From Planctomycetota bacterium (lineage in GTDB: Bacteria > Planctomycetota > MHYJ01 > JACQXL01 > JACQZI01): DNA of 64,000 bases. The notes under the pieces are model-generated. The model was not told the origin of the DNA. It saw only the letters and a program-made list of their open reading frames with translations, and did no database searches. The stretch spans positions 30,949-94,948 of the forward strand of contig JACQZI010000038.1 in NCBI GenBank assembly GCA_016207825.1. Direction: 5' to 3'. Position 1 is the stretch's first letter. Each line of letters begins with the position of its first letter. Positions 26,729 to 35,902 of the stretch are shown in pieces. Position numbers and translations under genes: made by a program.

Positions 26729-29059
26729 ATGGCACGGGTGTTATATATTGAAAAGGAATCGGAGAGCGACCTTTCCAAAACGGCCGAAGGATGGCTCATT
26801 CCGAAGGTATCCGAAAACGCGGCGCGGGTGCTGGAACGCCGGTATTTAAGGAAAAACGAGGCGGCCGAATGCTGCGAGAACATAAGCGAGATGATTATGC
26901 GCGTGGCGCGCAACATCGCGCAAGCCGAGCTCACCTTTAACAAAGACGCCGACTCCGAGAAATGGGTCAGGGAATTCTACAACATGATGGCGCGGCTGGA
27001 ATTCGTCCCCAATTCGCCCACCCTGATGAACGCCGGGCGCGAGCTCCAGCAGCTTTCCGCCTGTTTCGTCCTGCCTGTGGGCGATTCGATTGACAGCATC
27101 TTCGAAATAGTAAAGAATACCGCGCTTATACATAAAAGCGGCGGCGGGACCGGATTTTCTTTCACCCGCATCAGGCCCAAGAACGATATCGTTTCCACCT
27201 CGCACGGATTCTCCAGCGGGCCGATTTCTTTCATGAAGGTATTCAACGAAGCGACCGAGGCGATTAACCAGGGCGGATTCCGCCGCGGCGCCAATATGGC
27301 CATCCTTAATTACGACCACCCGGATGTCATGGATTTCATCACCGCCAAACAGGACGAGGCCCAGCTTAATAATTTCAACATCTCCGTGGGCATCTCGGAA
27401 AAGTTCATGGAGCTGGTGCAAAAAGACGAGGAATACGAACTCTTAAACCCGCGCACCAAGGAAACTGTCCGTAAGATAAAGGCGCGCAAGGTCTTTGATA
27501 AAATCGTGGAAAAGGCATGGGAATCCGGCGAGCCGGGAATCGTTTTCCTGGACCGCCTGAATAAAGATAATCCCACCCCGCATATCGGGATGATTGAAAG
27601 CACTAACCCTTGCGGAGAACAGCCGCTCCTGCCTTATGAGGCTTGTAACCTGGGTTCCATAAACCTGGGAAAAATGATTAACCATCAGGGAATAGATTTT
27701 GAGAAGCTGAAATCAGTCGTCCACAAATCAGTCCGCTTTTTGGATAACGTGATAGAAATGAACCGGTACCCGTTATCGCAGATAGAAAAGATGGCGCGGG
27801 GAAACCGCAAAATCGGGCTGGGCGTCATGGGCTTCGCGGATTTACTCATCAAGCTCGGAGTCCCGTATAATTCCGAAGAAGCGCTGGCTATCGGCGAAGA
27901 AATAATGAAATTCATCTCGGTCGAATCCAAGAAAGCCTCGGAAGCTCTGGCCGTGGAACGGGGCTCTTTCCCCAATTTCAAGAACAGCGCCTTTGACGTA
28001 AAAGGCGAGCACCCGATAAGGAACGCGACGACCACGACCATCGCGCCGACCGGCACCATCAGCATCATCGCCAACGCCTCAAGCGGAATCGAACCGCTTT
28101 ACGCAGTCTGCTTTACCAGGAACGTCCTGGACGGGACAAAGCTGGTGGAAGTCAATCCGATTTTCGAAGCGATTGCCAAGAAGGAAGGATTTTATTCCAA
28201 GGAGCTGATGGAAAAGATATCCCAAAACAGCACGATACAGGAGATGAAGGAAATCCCGGCGGAAATCAGGAAGCTTTTCGTCACGGCGCACGATATTTCG
28301 CCCTCCTGGCACATCAGGATGCAGGCGGCTTTCCAGAAATACACGGACAACGCCGTTTCCAAGACGGTTAATTTCAAGAACAGCGCCACGCAGAGCGACG
28401 TTTCCGAGGTTTATTTCCTGGCATACAAGCTCGGATGCAAAGGCGTGACCGTTTACCGCGATGGCTGCCGCCAGCAACAGGTCTTAAGCACCAAATCAAC
28501 CACGGAAAAGGCGAAAGAAGAAGCCGAGCCGGGACAGGTCGCCTTAAACCCCACTCCGCGGCCCAGGCCGGATGTCACATACGGCACGACCAAGAAGCTA
28601 AAAACCGGCTGCGGCAACCTTTATGTCACCATCAACTACGATGAAAACGGGAAACCGTTTGAACTCTTCAGCACCATGGGAAAAGCGGGCGGTTGCGCGG
28701 CATCACAATCAGAAGCTATTTCCAGGCTGATTTCATTTACCCTGCGCAGCGGCGCCAACCTTAAAGAAGTCATCAAGCAGCTTAAAGGAATTACCTGCCA
28801 CTCGATTGCCTGGAGCAAGGGCGGAAAGATTCTTTCCTGCGCGGACGCCATTGCCAACGCCTTGGAAGAAGCCGCGGACAATTTGCCGATGAACGGGATG
28901 AACGCCAAGGCGGCACCGGCAACGGGAACGGCATCACCTAAAAAGCCCAATAAATCAGTCAGCTTAAGGAAAGGCGCCTGCCCGGATTGCGGCGGCTCAC
29001 TTTCTTACGAAGAAGGCTGCATGAGGTGCTATTCCTGCGGATTCTCCGAATGCGGGTAA
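26729..29059 (+). CDS. nrdJ: Adenosylcobalamin-dependent ribonucleotide reductase (class II)
   Basis: 776 residues from the ATG at 26729, with CGGGAGG upstream. It makes deoxyribonucleotides with a B12-derived radical and needs no small subunit. Visible features: N-terminal NSPTLMNAGRELQQLSACFV with the substrate-site Cys, SGGGTGFSFTRIRP, the loop ESTNPCGEQPLLPYEACNLG with the active-site Cys and Glu, and ATTTTIAPTGTISIIAN. The C-terminus has the TSCPD-type domain (TGCGNLYVTINYDENGKPFE) and a zinc ribbon (CPDC..CYSC). Oxygen-independent. The promoter carries paired NrdR boxes. Confidence 0.95.
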   Translation: MARVLYIEKESESDLSKTAEGWLIPKVSENAARVLERRYLRKNEAAECCENISEMIMRVARNIAQAELTFNKDADSEKWVREFYNMMARLEFVPNSPTLMNAGRELQQLSACFVLPVGDSIDSIFEIVKNTALIHKSGGGTGFSFTRIRPKNDIVSTSHGFSSGPISFMKVFNEATEAINQGGFRRGANMAILNYDHPDVMDFITAKQDEAQLNNFNISVGISEKFMELVQKDEEYELLNPRTKETVRKIKARKVFDKIVEKAWESGEPGIVFLDRLNKDNPTPHIGMIESTNPCGEQPLLPYEACNLGSINLGKMINHQGIDFEKLKSVVHKSVRFLDNVIEMNRYPLSQIEKMARGNRKIGLGVMGFADLLIKLGVPYNSEEALAIGEEIMKFISVESKKASEALAVERGSFPNFKNSAFDVKGEHPIRNATTTTIAPTGTISIIANASSGIEPLYAVCFTRNVLDGTKLVEVNPIFEAIAKKEGFYSKELMEKISQNSTIQEMKEIPAEIRKLFVTAHDISPSWHIRMQAAFQKYTDNAVSKTVNFKNSATQSDVSEVYFLAYKLGCKGVTVYRDGCRQQQVLSTKSTTEKAKEEAEPGQVALNPTPRPRPDVTYGTTKKLKTGCGNLYVTINYDENGKPFELFSTMGKAGGCAASQSEAISRLISFTLRSGANLKEVIKQLKGITCHSIAWSKGGKILSCADAIANALEEAADNLPMNGMNAKAAPATGTASPKKPNKSVSLRKGACPDCGGSLSYEEGCMRCYSCGFSECG

Positions 29060-29838
29060 GATTTACGACTTGCGGAATGCTCATGTAGATGGGAATATAA
29101 ATCCGCCCCCAGTTTAATCACTATAAGGAAAATTAGCATACTAATCTGAGGCGATACCAAAAGAACACCCAAAATCGCCAGGCTGATTAACACTATTCCG
29201 ATTCTTTTGGCGGTGATTTTTGAGCCGGTTTTCACAATAGAAACTTCTTGCGGTTTTCTCTTAAGTCGATGCACAATAAGGATTATAACCACCGGCAACA
29301 GAAATACGCCCAGCATTAACATGAACTGTCCCGGAGTTTCTCTCATCGCATACAGAAAAAATCCTGCCAACGACGCAAAGAATATGACGCCTATCCTTTC
29401 ACAAGAAGTTGCTATTTGATTTTGTACAGTCATATTCCTGTATTCCTTTTGTCCGATATAATTCCATAAAAACGATATTCCGTGGCTTATGGAGTACGCG
29501 ATAATCCCGCCGATAATATCATTGAGCAACTTGGGCACATCTTTTGATTGAGTTAACTGCGAATGGGAAATGCCTCCTATAATGGCAAAAGGAACAAGCA
29601 GACACATCCCATAAGCAAAAATGAATAAAGGAATGACGAATATCGCCCAAAACTTTGCCACGATAATAAGCTTCAATACGCCGTACGCACAGATGACGGC
29701 ACTCTCCACCAAATAAAGGAAGAGCACCATAACCACATCCCATCCCAGAAACAGAACCGCAAAAAGAGGGAATATATTGGCGATGACTAATGATATGGCT
29801 GAAAATGATTTGAGGCCTTTTAATCCTAATGATTTCAT
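29029..29838 (-). CDS. Polytopic membrane protein, DUF6498-like
   Basis: 269 residues with about six or seven hydrophobic segments: 14-40 (AISLVIANIFPLFAVLFLGW), 42-62, 62-90, 108-125, 148-165, 172-190 and 210-245. LGWDVVMVLFLYLVESAVI near the N-terminus is characteristic of DUF6498-type membrane proteins. No function known. It converges on nrdJ and overlaps its 3' end by 31 bp. Confidence 0.7.
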   Translation of the reverse strand: MKSLGLKGLKSFSAISLVIANIFPLFAVLFLGWDVVMVLFLYLVESAVICAYGVLKLIIVAKFWAIFVIPLFIFAYGMCLLVPFAIIGGISHSQLTQSKDVPKLLNDIIGGIIAYSISHGISFLWNYIGQKEYRNMTVQNQIATSCERIGVIFFASLAGFFLYAMRETPGQFMLMLGVFLLPVVIILIVHRLKRKPQEVSIVKTGSKITAKRIGIVLISLAILGVLLVSPQISMLIFLIVIKLGADLYSHLHEHSASRKSYPHSENPQE

Positions 29839-29856
29839 ATTGCTGGTTTTGTCATT

Positions 29857-29884
29857 ATTTTACCTTTGCTGTAGGCAAAGGCAA
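29857..29884 (-). promoter_or_regulatory. Probable promoter of the membrane protein gene
   Basis: Minus-strand TTGCCT (29884-29879), 16-bp spacer, TAAAAT (29862-29857); the start would be about 10-12 nt before the ATG at 29838. Confidence 0.4.
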
Positions 29885-30141
29885 GAATAATTAAATCTAT
29901 CTACAGACAACTGCAAGCACGGCGTTGCTGACAGAGTATTTTATTTGACCGGTTAGTTTATGGGATATATACTTAGGGCGTATTTCATAACCAATAAACG
30001 CCCCTTCTGTCACTATAGTCCAGAGTGGGATCCTGGATTCCTGCTTCCGCAGGAATGACAAAAAAGAAGGTTGTGAAACAGGCTCTTAATTTATCAGTTT
30101 GATTTTATTAAGATCTCATCAGCACATTAAGGAGTTCGCAT
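29885..30141. other. Intergenic region with two inverted repeats
   Basis: A hairpin GGGCGT..ACGCCC lies at about 29976-30003. A copy of the dispersed GGATTCCTGCTTCCGCAGGA palindrome lies at about 30032-30052, preceded by the phrase AGTCCAGAGTGGGATCCT. No gene seen. Confidence 0.5.
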
Positions 30142-32226
30142 ATGCTAGACGCATTATTCAGCCCGAAATCGATTGCCGTTATCGGCGCTTCAAACCGGCC
30201 TTTAACCATCGGCTACCGTATTACCCAGAACCTTAAAGACATCGGCTTTAAAGGACCCATCTACCCGGTCCACCCGAAAGATCCGGAAATAAACAGCCTG
30301 AAAGCCTATCCTTCCATTACCCAGGTGCCGGGCGAAGTTGACCTGGCGCATATCGTGGTGAAAAACACCATGGTGCCGGCCATGATGGAAGAATGCGGTA
30401 AAAAAGGAGTGAAGTTCGTCATCATCAACACCGCCGGATTCAAGGAAATCGGCGGCGACGGAATAGAATTGGAAAAACAGATTAAGGAAATCGCCAAGAA
30501 ATACAACATCCGCATATTCGGCCCGAATTGCCAGGGCGTCATGAATTCAGACACAGTAAATCCCACTTATGCAAACTTTACTTTTACCAAGATTAAGCCG
30601 GGACATATTTCTATCTTAGCCCAGAGCGGCGGAGTGGGCGAAGTGATAAACCAGCGGCTTTACCAGCTTGATGTCGGTATCCGCATGTACGCCTCCAACG
30701 GAAACGCGGCGGATATCTCCATTCCGGAAATACTGGAATTCTGGGGCAATGATGAAAAGACAAGGGTAATTGTCCTCCATGTGGAAAGCCTTTCCAATCC
30801 CAGGGAATTCATGCGAGTATGTAAAGCCATAACAAACCGCAAGCCGATTCTCGGGATGAAAACCGGCCGGACAGCCATGGGCGCCCGCGCCGTTATGTCT
30901 CATACCGGGAGCCTCATGAAAGCGGATACGTCCATCGAGGCGATATTCGATAAATGCGGAATCATCTCTTTCAAGAACCAGGAAGAAATCTGCCAGGCGG
31001 CGATTGCCTTTGCCTCCCAGCCGATACCGAAAGGACCGAACGTAGGAATCCTGACCAATACGGGCGGTCCGGCGATTATCGCCACGGATGAATGTATCGA
31101 AGGCGGCCTGAGCCTGCCTGACCTCTCTGAGGGAACCAAGAAACACTTGAAAGCGAATCTTTTCCCGGAGGCAACGGTGAGCAATCCGGTGGATGTCCTG
31201 GCAACGGCCGGGCCAAAGGAATTCGCCGTGGCCGTGGAATCCATGCTGAAGGATGAGAATATAGATTCTCTTCTGGTAAACTTCGTGACGCCATTCTTTG
31301 TGGATTGCGCCGGTGTGGCAAAGGAAATGGTGCGCATCGCCCAAGCCGCGACGAAACCGATTGTCATCAACACGATGACGGATAAAACCCAGTGGAAGGA
31401 AACTATGGATATCCTTAAAGCCGGAGGACTGCCGACATACGACCTGGCGGAAAATGCCGCCAAGGCGCTGGTGGCAATGACGAAATACGGCGAATACCAG
31501 CGAAAACAAGACGAACCAGTCGCCAGCTTTGCTGATACGGATAAGAAAGCGGCGCGTCAGATTATTGAGCAGGCAAAAAAGAGATGCTGCGAATTCCTGT
31601 CGCTGGGCGAGGCGCTGGGTGTTCTTTACGCCTATAAAATCCCGGCCACTAAGTTTACTATAGCGGATACGGCCGAAGATATCATGACCTCGGCTGATTA
31701 TGTGGGTTATCCCATGGTTCTTAAAGTAGATAGCGCGGATATTATCCATAAAACGGACAAAGGCGGGGTCGCCCTGAATATTATGGACAAGAAAACCTTA
31801 AAAGAAAAGGTTGATAGTTTCCAGAAACAGTTCAAAGGATGCCAATTCAAATACATGGCGCAGGAATATTTGACCAAAGGAAGGGAAGTCATTATCGGCG
31901 CCAGCCACGTCGAAGGATTAGGGCATCTGGTTATGTTCGGTTTAGGCGGAGTCTTTGTCGAAGTGTTAAAAGACGTGTCATTCAAAGTGGCGCCTTTGAG
32001 CGAACACGAGGCGCGCGGAATGATACAATCAATCAAGGGATTTGCAATCCTGAAAGGCACACGCGGGGAAAAAGGAGTAGATTTGAACAGGCTGGCGGAA
32101 TTTCTCATGCGCGTATCACAGCTACTGACCGACTGCCCAGAAATCAGGGAGCTGGACTTAAACCCAATCATGCTATATCCGGAAAAAGATAAATGCAAGG
32201 TGGTTGACGTAAGAATAAGGATATAA
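30142..32226 (+). CDS. ADP-forming acyl-CoA synthetase (acetate-CoA ligase type), fused subunits
   Basis: 694 residues, the single-chain alpha-beta form. Residues 1-125 are the CoA-binding domain (LFSPKSIAVIGASNRPLTIG). The middle is the succinyl-CoA-synthetase-like region, with ILAQSGGVGEVINQRL and SHTGSL holding His254, the site expected for the phosphohistidine. Residues 480-694 are the ATP-grasp_5 domain (GYPMVLKVDSADIIHKTDKG, GLGGVFVEVLKDVSFKVAPL, ELDLNPI). It converts acyl-CoA, ADP and phosphate to acid, CoA and ATP, conserving energy in fermenters and archaea. AAGGAG precedes the ATG. Confidence 0.92.
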   Translation: MLDALFSPKSIAVIGASNRPLTIGYRITQNLKDIGFKGPIYPVHPKDPEINSLKAYPSITQVPGEVDLAHIVVKNTMVPAMMEECGKKGVKFVIINTAGFKEIGGDGIELEKQIKEIAKKYNIRIFGPNCQGVMNSDTVNPTYANFTFTKIKPGHISILAQSGGVGEVINQRLYQLDVGIRMYASNGNAADISIPEILEFWGNDEKTRVIVLHVESLSNPREFMRVCKAITNRKPILGMKTGRTAMGARAVMSHTGSLMKADTSIEAIFDKCGIISFKNQEEICQAAIAFASQPIPKGPNVGILTNTGGPAIIATDECIEGGLSLPDLSEGTKKHLKANLFPEATVSNPVDVLATAGPKEFAVAVESMLKDENIDSLLVNFVTPFFVDCAGVAKEMVRIAQAATKPIVINTMTDKTQWKETMDILKAGGLPTYDLAENAAKALVAMTKYGEYQRKQDEPVASFADTDKKAARQIIEQAKKRCCEFLSLGEALGVLYAYKIPATKFTIADTAEDIMTSADYVGYPMVLKVDSADIIHKTDKGGVALNIMDKKTLKEKVDSFQKQFKGCQFKYMAQEYLTKGREVIIGASHVEGLGHLVMFGLGGVFVEVLKDVSFKVAPLSEHEARGMIQSIKGFAILKGTRGEKGVDLNRLAEFLMRVSQLLTDCPEIRELDLNPIMLYPEKDKCKVVDVRIRI

Positions 32227-32230
32227 CGAG

Positions 32231-32383
32231 ATGCATAGAATAATACAGGCGGCTATCAGCACGGCATATCATCTAAGGAGAAAATGCCCGCATTGCAAGA
32301 GAATCCAGGTGGTGAAACCAAGTAACAGGAAGAAAACCGTTAATTGCAAGTTTTGCGGCGCTAAGGTTCCACCGGATAAATAA
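32231..32383 (+). CDS. 50-residue zinc-ribbon protein
   Basis: A short frame beginning 5 bp after the acyl-CoA synthetase stop: MHRIIQAAISTAYHLRRK, then CPHC, a basic stretch, and CKFC with a short tail ending PPDK. Two CxxC knuckles 16 residues apart form a rubredoxin/zinc-ribbon pattern, and the protein is strongly basic, which fits nucleic-acid binding. AGGATATAACGAG may serve as the ribosome site. The order suggests co-transcription. No family recognised. Confidence 0.6.
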   Translation: MHRIIQAAISTAYHLRRKCPHCKRIQVVKPSNRKKTVNCKFCGAKVPPDK

Positions 32384-32806
32384 CAGCCAAGCCGATTGAA
32401 AAGGCTGAAAGATTTGCACCCCCGTATTTAATAAAAAACACCCACCCCTCCCTACCATACCCCCACCCCCCTATAATTGCTTGGCCGGGACGTGGAAAAG
32501 ACTTGATTTAGGCGCCAAAAGCATTTAATTAGCCAAACTTATGGAATTTAGGATACTATAGGAAAAGCCGGAGATACCCCCTCCCTACCATACCCCCACC
32601 CCCCTATAATCATTTCAAGCGGCACTCCCAATCAGTTGAAATAGGGAGTCCAAGGGGAAAAGCCATAAAACTCAAGAAAAACTATTGCCAAAGGCACAAT
32701 TCCTATCGCCTTATATATTAAGAAGTTAGGAACATTCCTACCCCGCTCTAGATGTAGGGGGTATCCTACCCCCTACCACCCTGTGGGATACCGGCACGTA
32801 GCTGAA
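32384..32806. repeat. C-rich island with an exact 33-bp direct repeat
   Basis: No gene. A 33-bp sequence beginning CCCCTCCCTACCATAC and ending CCCCCCTATAAT occurs exactly at 32445-32477 and again at 32578-32610, 133 bp apart. Between and after them lie further C-runs (CTACCCCGCTC at about 32738, CCTACCCCCTACC at about 32766). A degenerate edge copy of array 3 precedes 32807. Confidence 0.75.
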
Positions 32807-33070
32807 ATCTACCCTTCCACGTGCCTGAATCCACCCGTCCACGTGCTTGAATCCACCCTCCCGCGTGCTTGAATCCACCCGTCCACGCGCCTGAATCTAC
32901 CCTCCCATACGCTTGAATCTACCCTCCCGTGCGCTTAAATCTACCCATCCACGCACTTGAATCTACCCTTCCACACGCTTGAATCTACCCATCTACGTGC
33001 TTGAATCTACCCATCCACACGTTTAAATCCAACCTTCAACATGCTTAAATCTACCCGTAGCCACACTTAA
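32807..33070. repeat. Tandem array 3: 12 in-phase units of 22 bp
   Basis: Units start at 32807 and every 22 bp to 33049 without an indel. The pattern is ATCTACCC, one variable base, TCCACGTGC, TTGA. Position 9 varies among T, G and A; the other changes in units 1-10 are almost all transitions and cluster in the CACGTG core. The last two units are the most diverged. Same period as arrays 1 and 2, unrelated sequence. Confidence 0.92.
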
Positions 33071-33367
33071 AACAATGATACTATAATAATGTTAGCCCGA
33101 AATGCCAGGGGGAATTTTGAGGAAATCAAGGATTACAAATGGGAGAAAATATCGGGGCGGGAGTTCGGGATTAAGCCTTTAACCCCCTGAAACATTGAGG
33201 AATAGAAACGATACCGCTCACGGGTAGCCCGATGAAATCGGGAGGTTATAACACTACGCTGCTGAGCAAAGCGAAGTCTTTTAGGGCTGCTATCAATCAT
33301 TTAAACTATTGAACATTTAAGCACGGTCTTATCGGCGCTGGCACCGGGGGGTGTTAGCGGGAGGAAT
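33071..33367. other. Gene-free stretch downstream of array 3
   Basis: No open frame of note. It includes AACCCCCTGAAACATTG, the inverted repeat CCCGATGAAATCGGG at about 33229-33243 and GC-rich ends. The stretch at 33098-33120 (CCCGAAATGCCAGGGGGAAT) resembles the sequence near 20615 by array 2. Confidence 0.4.
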
Positions 33368-34402
33368 TTAATCGTCATTATCAGGTGTTATTACAGAAAA
33401 ATGTATATCGCTCGAATTGTTCTGCAAGGAGCTTTCCCCTTGTTCTTTTAATAGATTTTCTTCTGTTTTAATAATATTTTGAGCTTTTGTTTTATCTGCT
33501 TCAATAATATTCTGTAGTATCCAATTAGTAATTTTTATCTTGAATTCTTTTAACCCATTGTAAGGAATATGATCTAACCCTTTAATATCAGTAACCTCTG
33601 ATGCATCCTCCCTCCGCAGAAGACATACTTTCATCCCATAGCCATGCATTAAACCATATTCATAGCTAACGCTATTGCTTCCTGTAGAAATGTCAGTAAC
33701 GCCATATTTACAAATTCTTATCTGCTTGCACACTTTACAAAGCAAGTGATTGGAAGTAAGTTTACCTTTAGCGATAACTGGATTTAATCCAACTTCTTTC
33801 ACTAAATCCATCAGTGTTTTCTCGCAATTATCATAATTTGAATAAGGAATATCTAAAAATATATTAGACGCAGAAAAACTATCTGCTATATCTTGGATAC
33901 AATCACATTGTGTCTTTGCTTCTGGCCCACAGGAATGATTACTGGTAATATCAGTCTTTGCTTGTTTAAATAGAAAATCTTTTGTCTTATCATAGTTTCT
34001 CTGAAGCAAGTTTCTCGCGTAATAAAATTCATCATTAAAGCTATCTCTCACTTTAGTTTTTCCCTCAATGAATAAAGCAAGCCTATCGCATTCTCTTTTA
34101 GTCCATCTTATTTCATCAGTAAAATTACCACCAGAATAACCATGTCTTGATAGATTCAATGTTTGCAATGGAGATAGCTCTAATTTCCCCTTTATTTCCT
34201 TTATAAAAAGATCGGGTTGGGATATATTCTTACTAATAAATATTTCCAAATCTCTTTTCCAGTCCTCGAAAGCATTTATATGCCCAAAAAAGACACTTAA
34301 GTCTTGGTTTTTATTTACCACTAAACAATCTATAGGACTAACAAGTTTCGCAATTAACCCAGAACCTTGCCAGACTAAATTAGTAAATTCGTTGTTATTC
34401 AT
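33368..34402 (-). CDS. AT-rich orphan with a deoxyribosyltransferase/TIR-like C-terminal domain
   Basis: 344 residues. The N-terminal 180 are unrecognised and mostly helical. Residues 183-300 look like the nucleoside 2-deoxyribosyltransferase/TIR-like fold: NIFLDIPYSNYDNCEKTLMD, then a Cys cluster LCKVCKQIRICKYGVTDIST, then SVSYEYGLMHGYGMKVCLL, where Glu in YEYG is in the usual catalytic position. Related domains occur in nucleotide-binding effectors of phage defence. Base composition is clearly AT-richer than the neighbours, suggesting transfer. Strong own promoter at 34492-34521, divergent from the moeA operon. Function unknown. Confidence 0.55.
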   Translation of the reverse strand: MNNNEFTNLVWQGSGLIAKLVSPIDCLVVNKNQDLSVFFGHINAFEDWKRDLEIFISKNISQPDLFIKEIKGKLELSPLQTLNLSRHGYSGGNFTDEIRWTKRECDRLALFIEGKTKVRDSFNDEFYYARNLLQRNYDKTKDFLFKQAKTDITSNHSCGPEAKTQCDCIQDIADSFSASNIFLDIPYSNYDNCEKTLMDLVKEVGLNPVIAKGKLTSNHLLCKVCKQIRICKYGVTDISTGSNSVSYEYGLMHGYGMKVCLLRREDASEVTDIKGLDHIPYNGLKEFKIKITNWILQNIIEADKTKAQNIIKTEENLLKEQGESSLQNNSSDIHFSVITPDNDD

Positions 34403-34491
34403 ATTTCCTCTCTAATTCCGGGGACGCCTACTCAATTCCCCAACTCGTATACTATTCTCTGAATAACCAGGTCGGTTAATCCGTTTAGCAT

Positions 34492-34521
34492 AGTATACCT
34501 CAAACCAAATGGATTTGTCAA
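34492..34521 (-). promoter_or_regulatory. Consensus promoter of the AT-rich orphan gene
   Basis: Minus-strand TTGACA (34521-34516), 18-bp spacer, TATACT (34497-34492); the leader would be about 80 nt. Confidence 0.6.
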
Positions 34522-34588
34522 GTTCGTCTATAATCCGTATTTTCGGTTTATCTTGCAAAATCAGATTTTCATGCTAACATATTATTTT

Positions 34589-35893
34589 ATGAGTAAAGAA
34601 TTGATTTCGGTGGATGAAGCCTTAAATATCATTCTCAAAAACACCAGGATGTTGGGAAAAGAACGACTGCCTTTAACCTCTGCATTGGGACGGGTCTTGG
34701 CAGAGGATGCGGTTTCCGATACCTTTATCCCGCCGCTGGATAACTCAGCCATGGACGGCTATGCATTAAAGAGCGCGGATGTAAGGAAAGCAAGCGCGCA
34801 TTCGCCTGTCAGCCTCAAGATTATTGGAAGCATTTATGCCGGACAGCTTCCGCGTTTGCCCGTCAAATCCGGCGAGGCAATGAGAATCATGACCGGCGCG
34901 CCAATACCCAAAGGAGCCGATACGGTCGTCATGGTGGAACAAACTAAAGAAAAAGACGGCTTTGTCTTTATCTATAATAAATCAGCAAAAGATGCAAATA
35001 TCAGGAAGCGCGGAGAAGATATCAGGGAAGGCGAAAAGGTTATTGCCAAAGGCAAGACCATCCGCCCGCCTGAATCGGGAATGCTGGCGGCTCTTGGATA
35101 CGCGAATGTCCGGGTGACCAAAACTCCCAAGATTGGCGTCCTGGCTACCGGTGATGAACTGGTTGATATAAAGGCAAAACTGCCTTTCGGAAAAATCAGG
35201 AACTCTAATTCTTATTCGCTTGCCGCGGCGGTCCGTGAATGCGGCGGGGAGCCGGTTATCATGAATATTGTCAAGGACAAACTGGCTAAAGTGAAACGTG
35301 CTTTCCTGAAGGCACTTGCATGTGACGTCATTATTATTTCCGGCGGTGTCTCGATGGGTAAGACCGATTATATCCGCCCGGCATTGGAAGCATTAGGCGC
35401 AAAGATGAAATTCTGGAAGGTCGCCCAGCGTCCCGGACAGCCTTTTGCCTTTGGCATGCTCAGGGGCACCACTCATCCCGCTGGAGCGGAGTTCGGGGAC
35501 CCCCGATTAACGGATTGCTCCCGCCGTGGCGGGACCAACCGTCAAGAGATAGGGGTGAAACCCGTATTCTGCCTGCCGGGAAATCCGGTTTCTTCAATGA
35601 TGACCTTTGAAATACACGTCCGTCCGGCGATAATGAAGATGTGCGGGAAAAAGGAATATGCCCGGCATGAGGTTACGGCAACGATTACGAATGAAATCAA
35701 GGTGAGACCGGGAAACAGATATTTCATGCGGGTAATCGTAGCCAAGAAAAATGGCCAATACCATGCCTCGCTCACCGGCCCCCAGGGGTCGGGGATACTT
35801 AAATCCATGGTATTATCCAACGGAATACTGACCATCCCGGAAAACACCCCAGTCATAAGAAAAGGCGAGAAACGGGTTATCACGCTTATTTAA
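34589..35893 (+). CDS. moeA: Molybdopterin molybdotransferase MoeA
   Basis: 434 residues from the ATG at 34589. Typical motifs: SALGRVLAEDAVSDTFIPP, DNSAMDGYAL, MRIMTGAPIPKGADTVVMVE, IGVLATGDELVD, then SGGVSMGKTDYI and CLPGNPVSSMMTFE. MoeA inserts molybdate (or tungstate) into the adenylylated cofactor. Between FAFGMLRG and KPVFCLPGNP there are about 30 extra residues (starting TTHPAGAEFGDPRLTD) encoded by GC-rich inverted repeats. First gene of the cofactor operon. Confidence 0.95.
   Translation: MSKELISVDEALNIILKNTRMLGKERLPLTSALGRVLAEDAVSDTFIPPLDNSAMDGYALKSADVRKASAHSPVSLKIIGSIYAGQLPRLPVKSGEAMRIMTGAPIPKGADTVVMVEQTKEKDGFVFIYNKSAKDANIRKRGEDIREGEKVIAKGKTIRPPESGMLAALGYANVRVTKTPKIGVLATGDELVDIKAKLPFGKIRNSNSYSLAAAVRECGGEPVIMNIVKDKLAKVKRAFLKALACDVIIISGGVSMGKTDYIRPALEALGAKMKFWKVAQRPGQPFAFGMLRGTTHPAGAEFGDPRLTDCSRRGGTNRQEIGVKPVFCLPGNPVSSMMTFEIHVRPAIMKMCGKKEYARHEVTATITNEIKVRPGNRYFMRVIVAKKNGQYHASLTGPQGSGILKSMVLSNGILTIPENTPVIRKGEKRVITLI
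35469..35560. repeat. In-frame palindromic element inside moeA
   Basis: CCCGCTGGAGCGGAGTTCGG, GGACCCCCGATTAACGG and CTCCCGCCGTGGCGGGACC follow each other. The words match the intergenic family at 4085-4192 (CCCG..GGAG..GTCCCCGA). The insert sits in a loop before the CLPGNPVS motif. Confidence 0.65.
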
Positions 35894-35902
35894 ACAAAAC
35901 AA

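Noticed and set aside
29976..30060. tRNA or small RNA gene between 29885 and 30141
   Set aside because: The folds are simple inverted repeats of the dispersed type, with no cloverleaf or T-loop sequence.
874..33070. Arrays as CRISPR loci
   Set aside because: Units are contiguous with no unique spacers, the period is 22 bp, and no cas gene is nearby.
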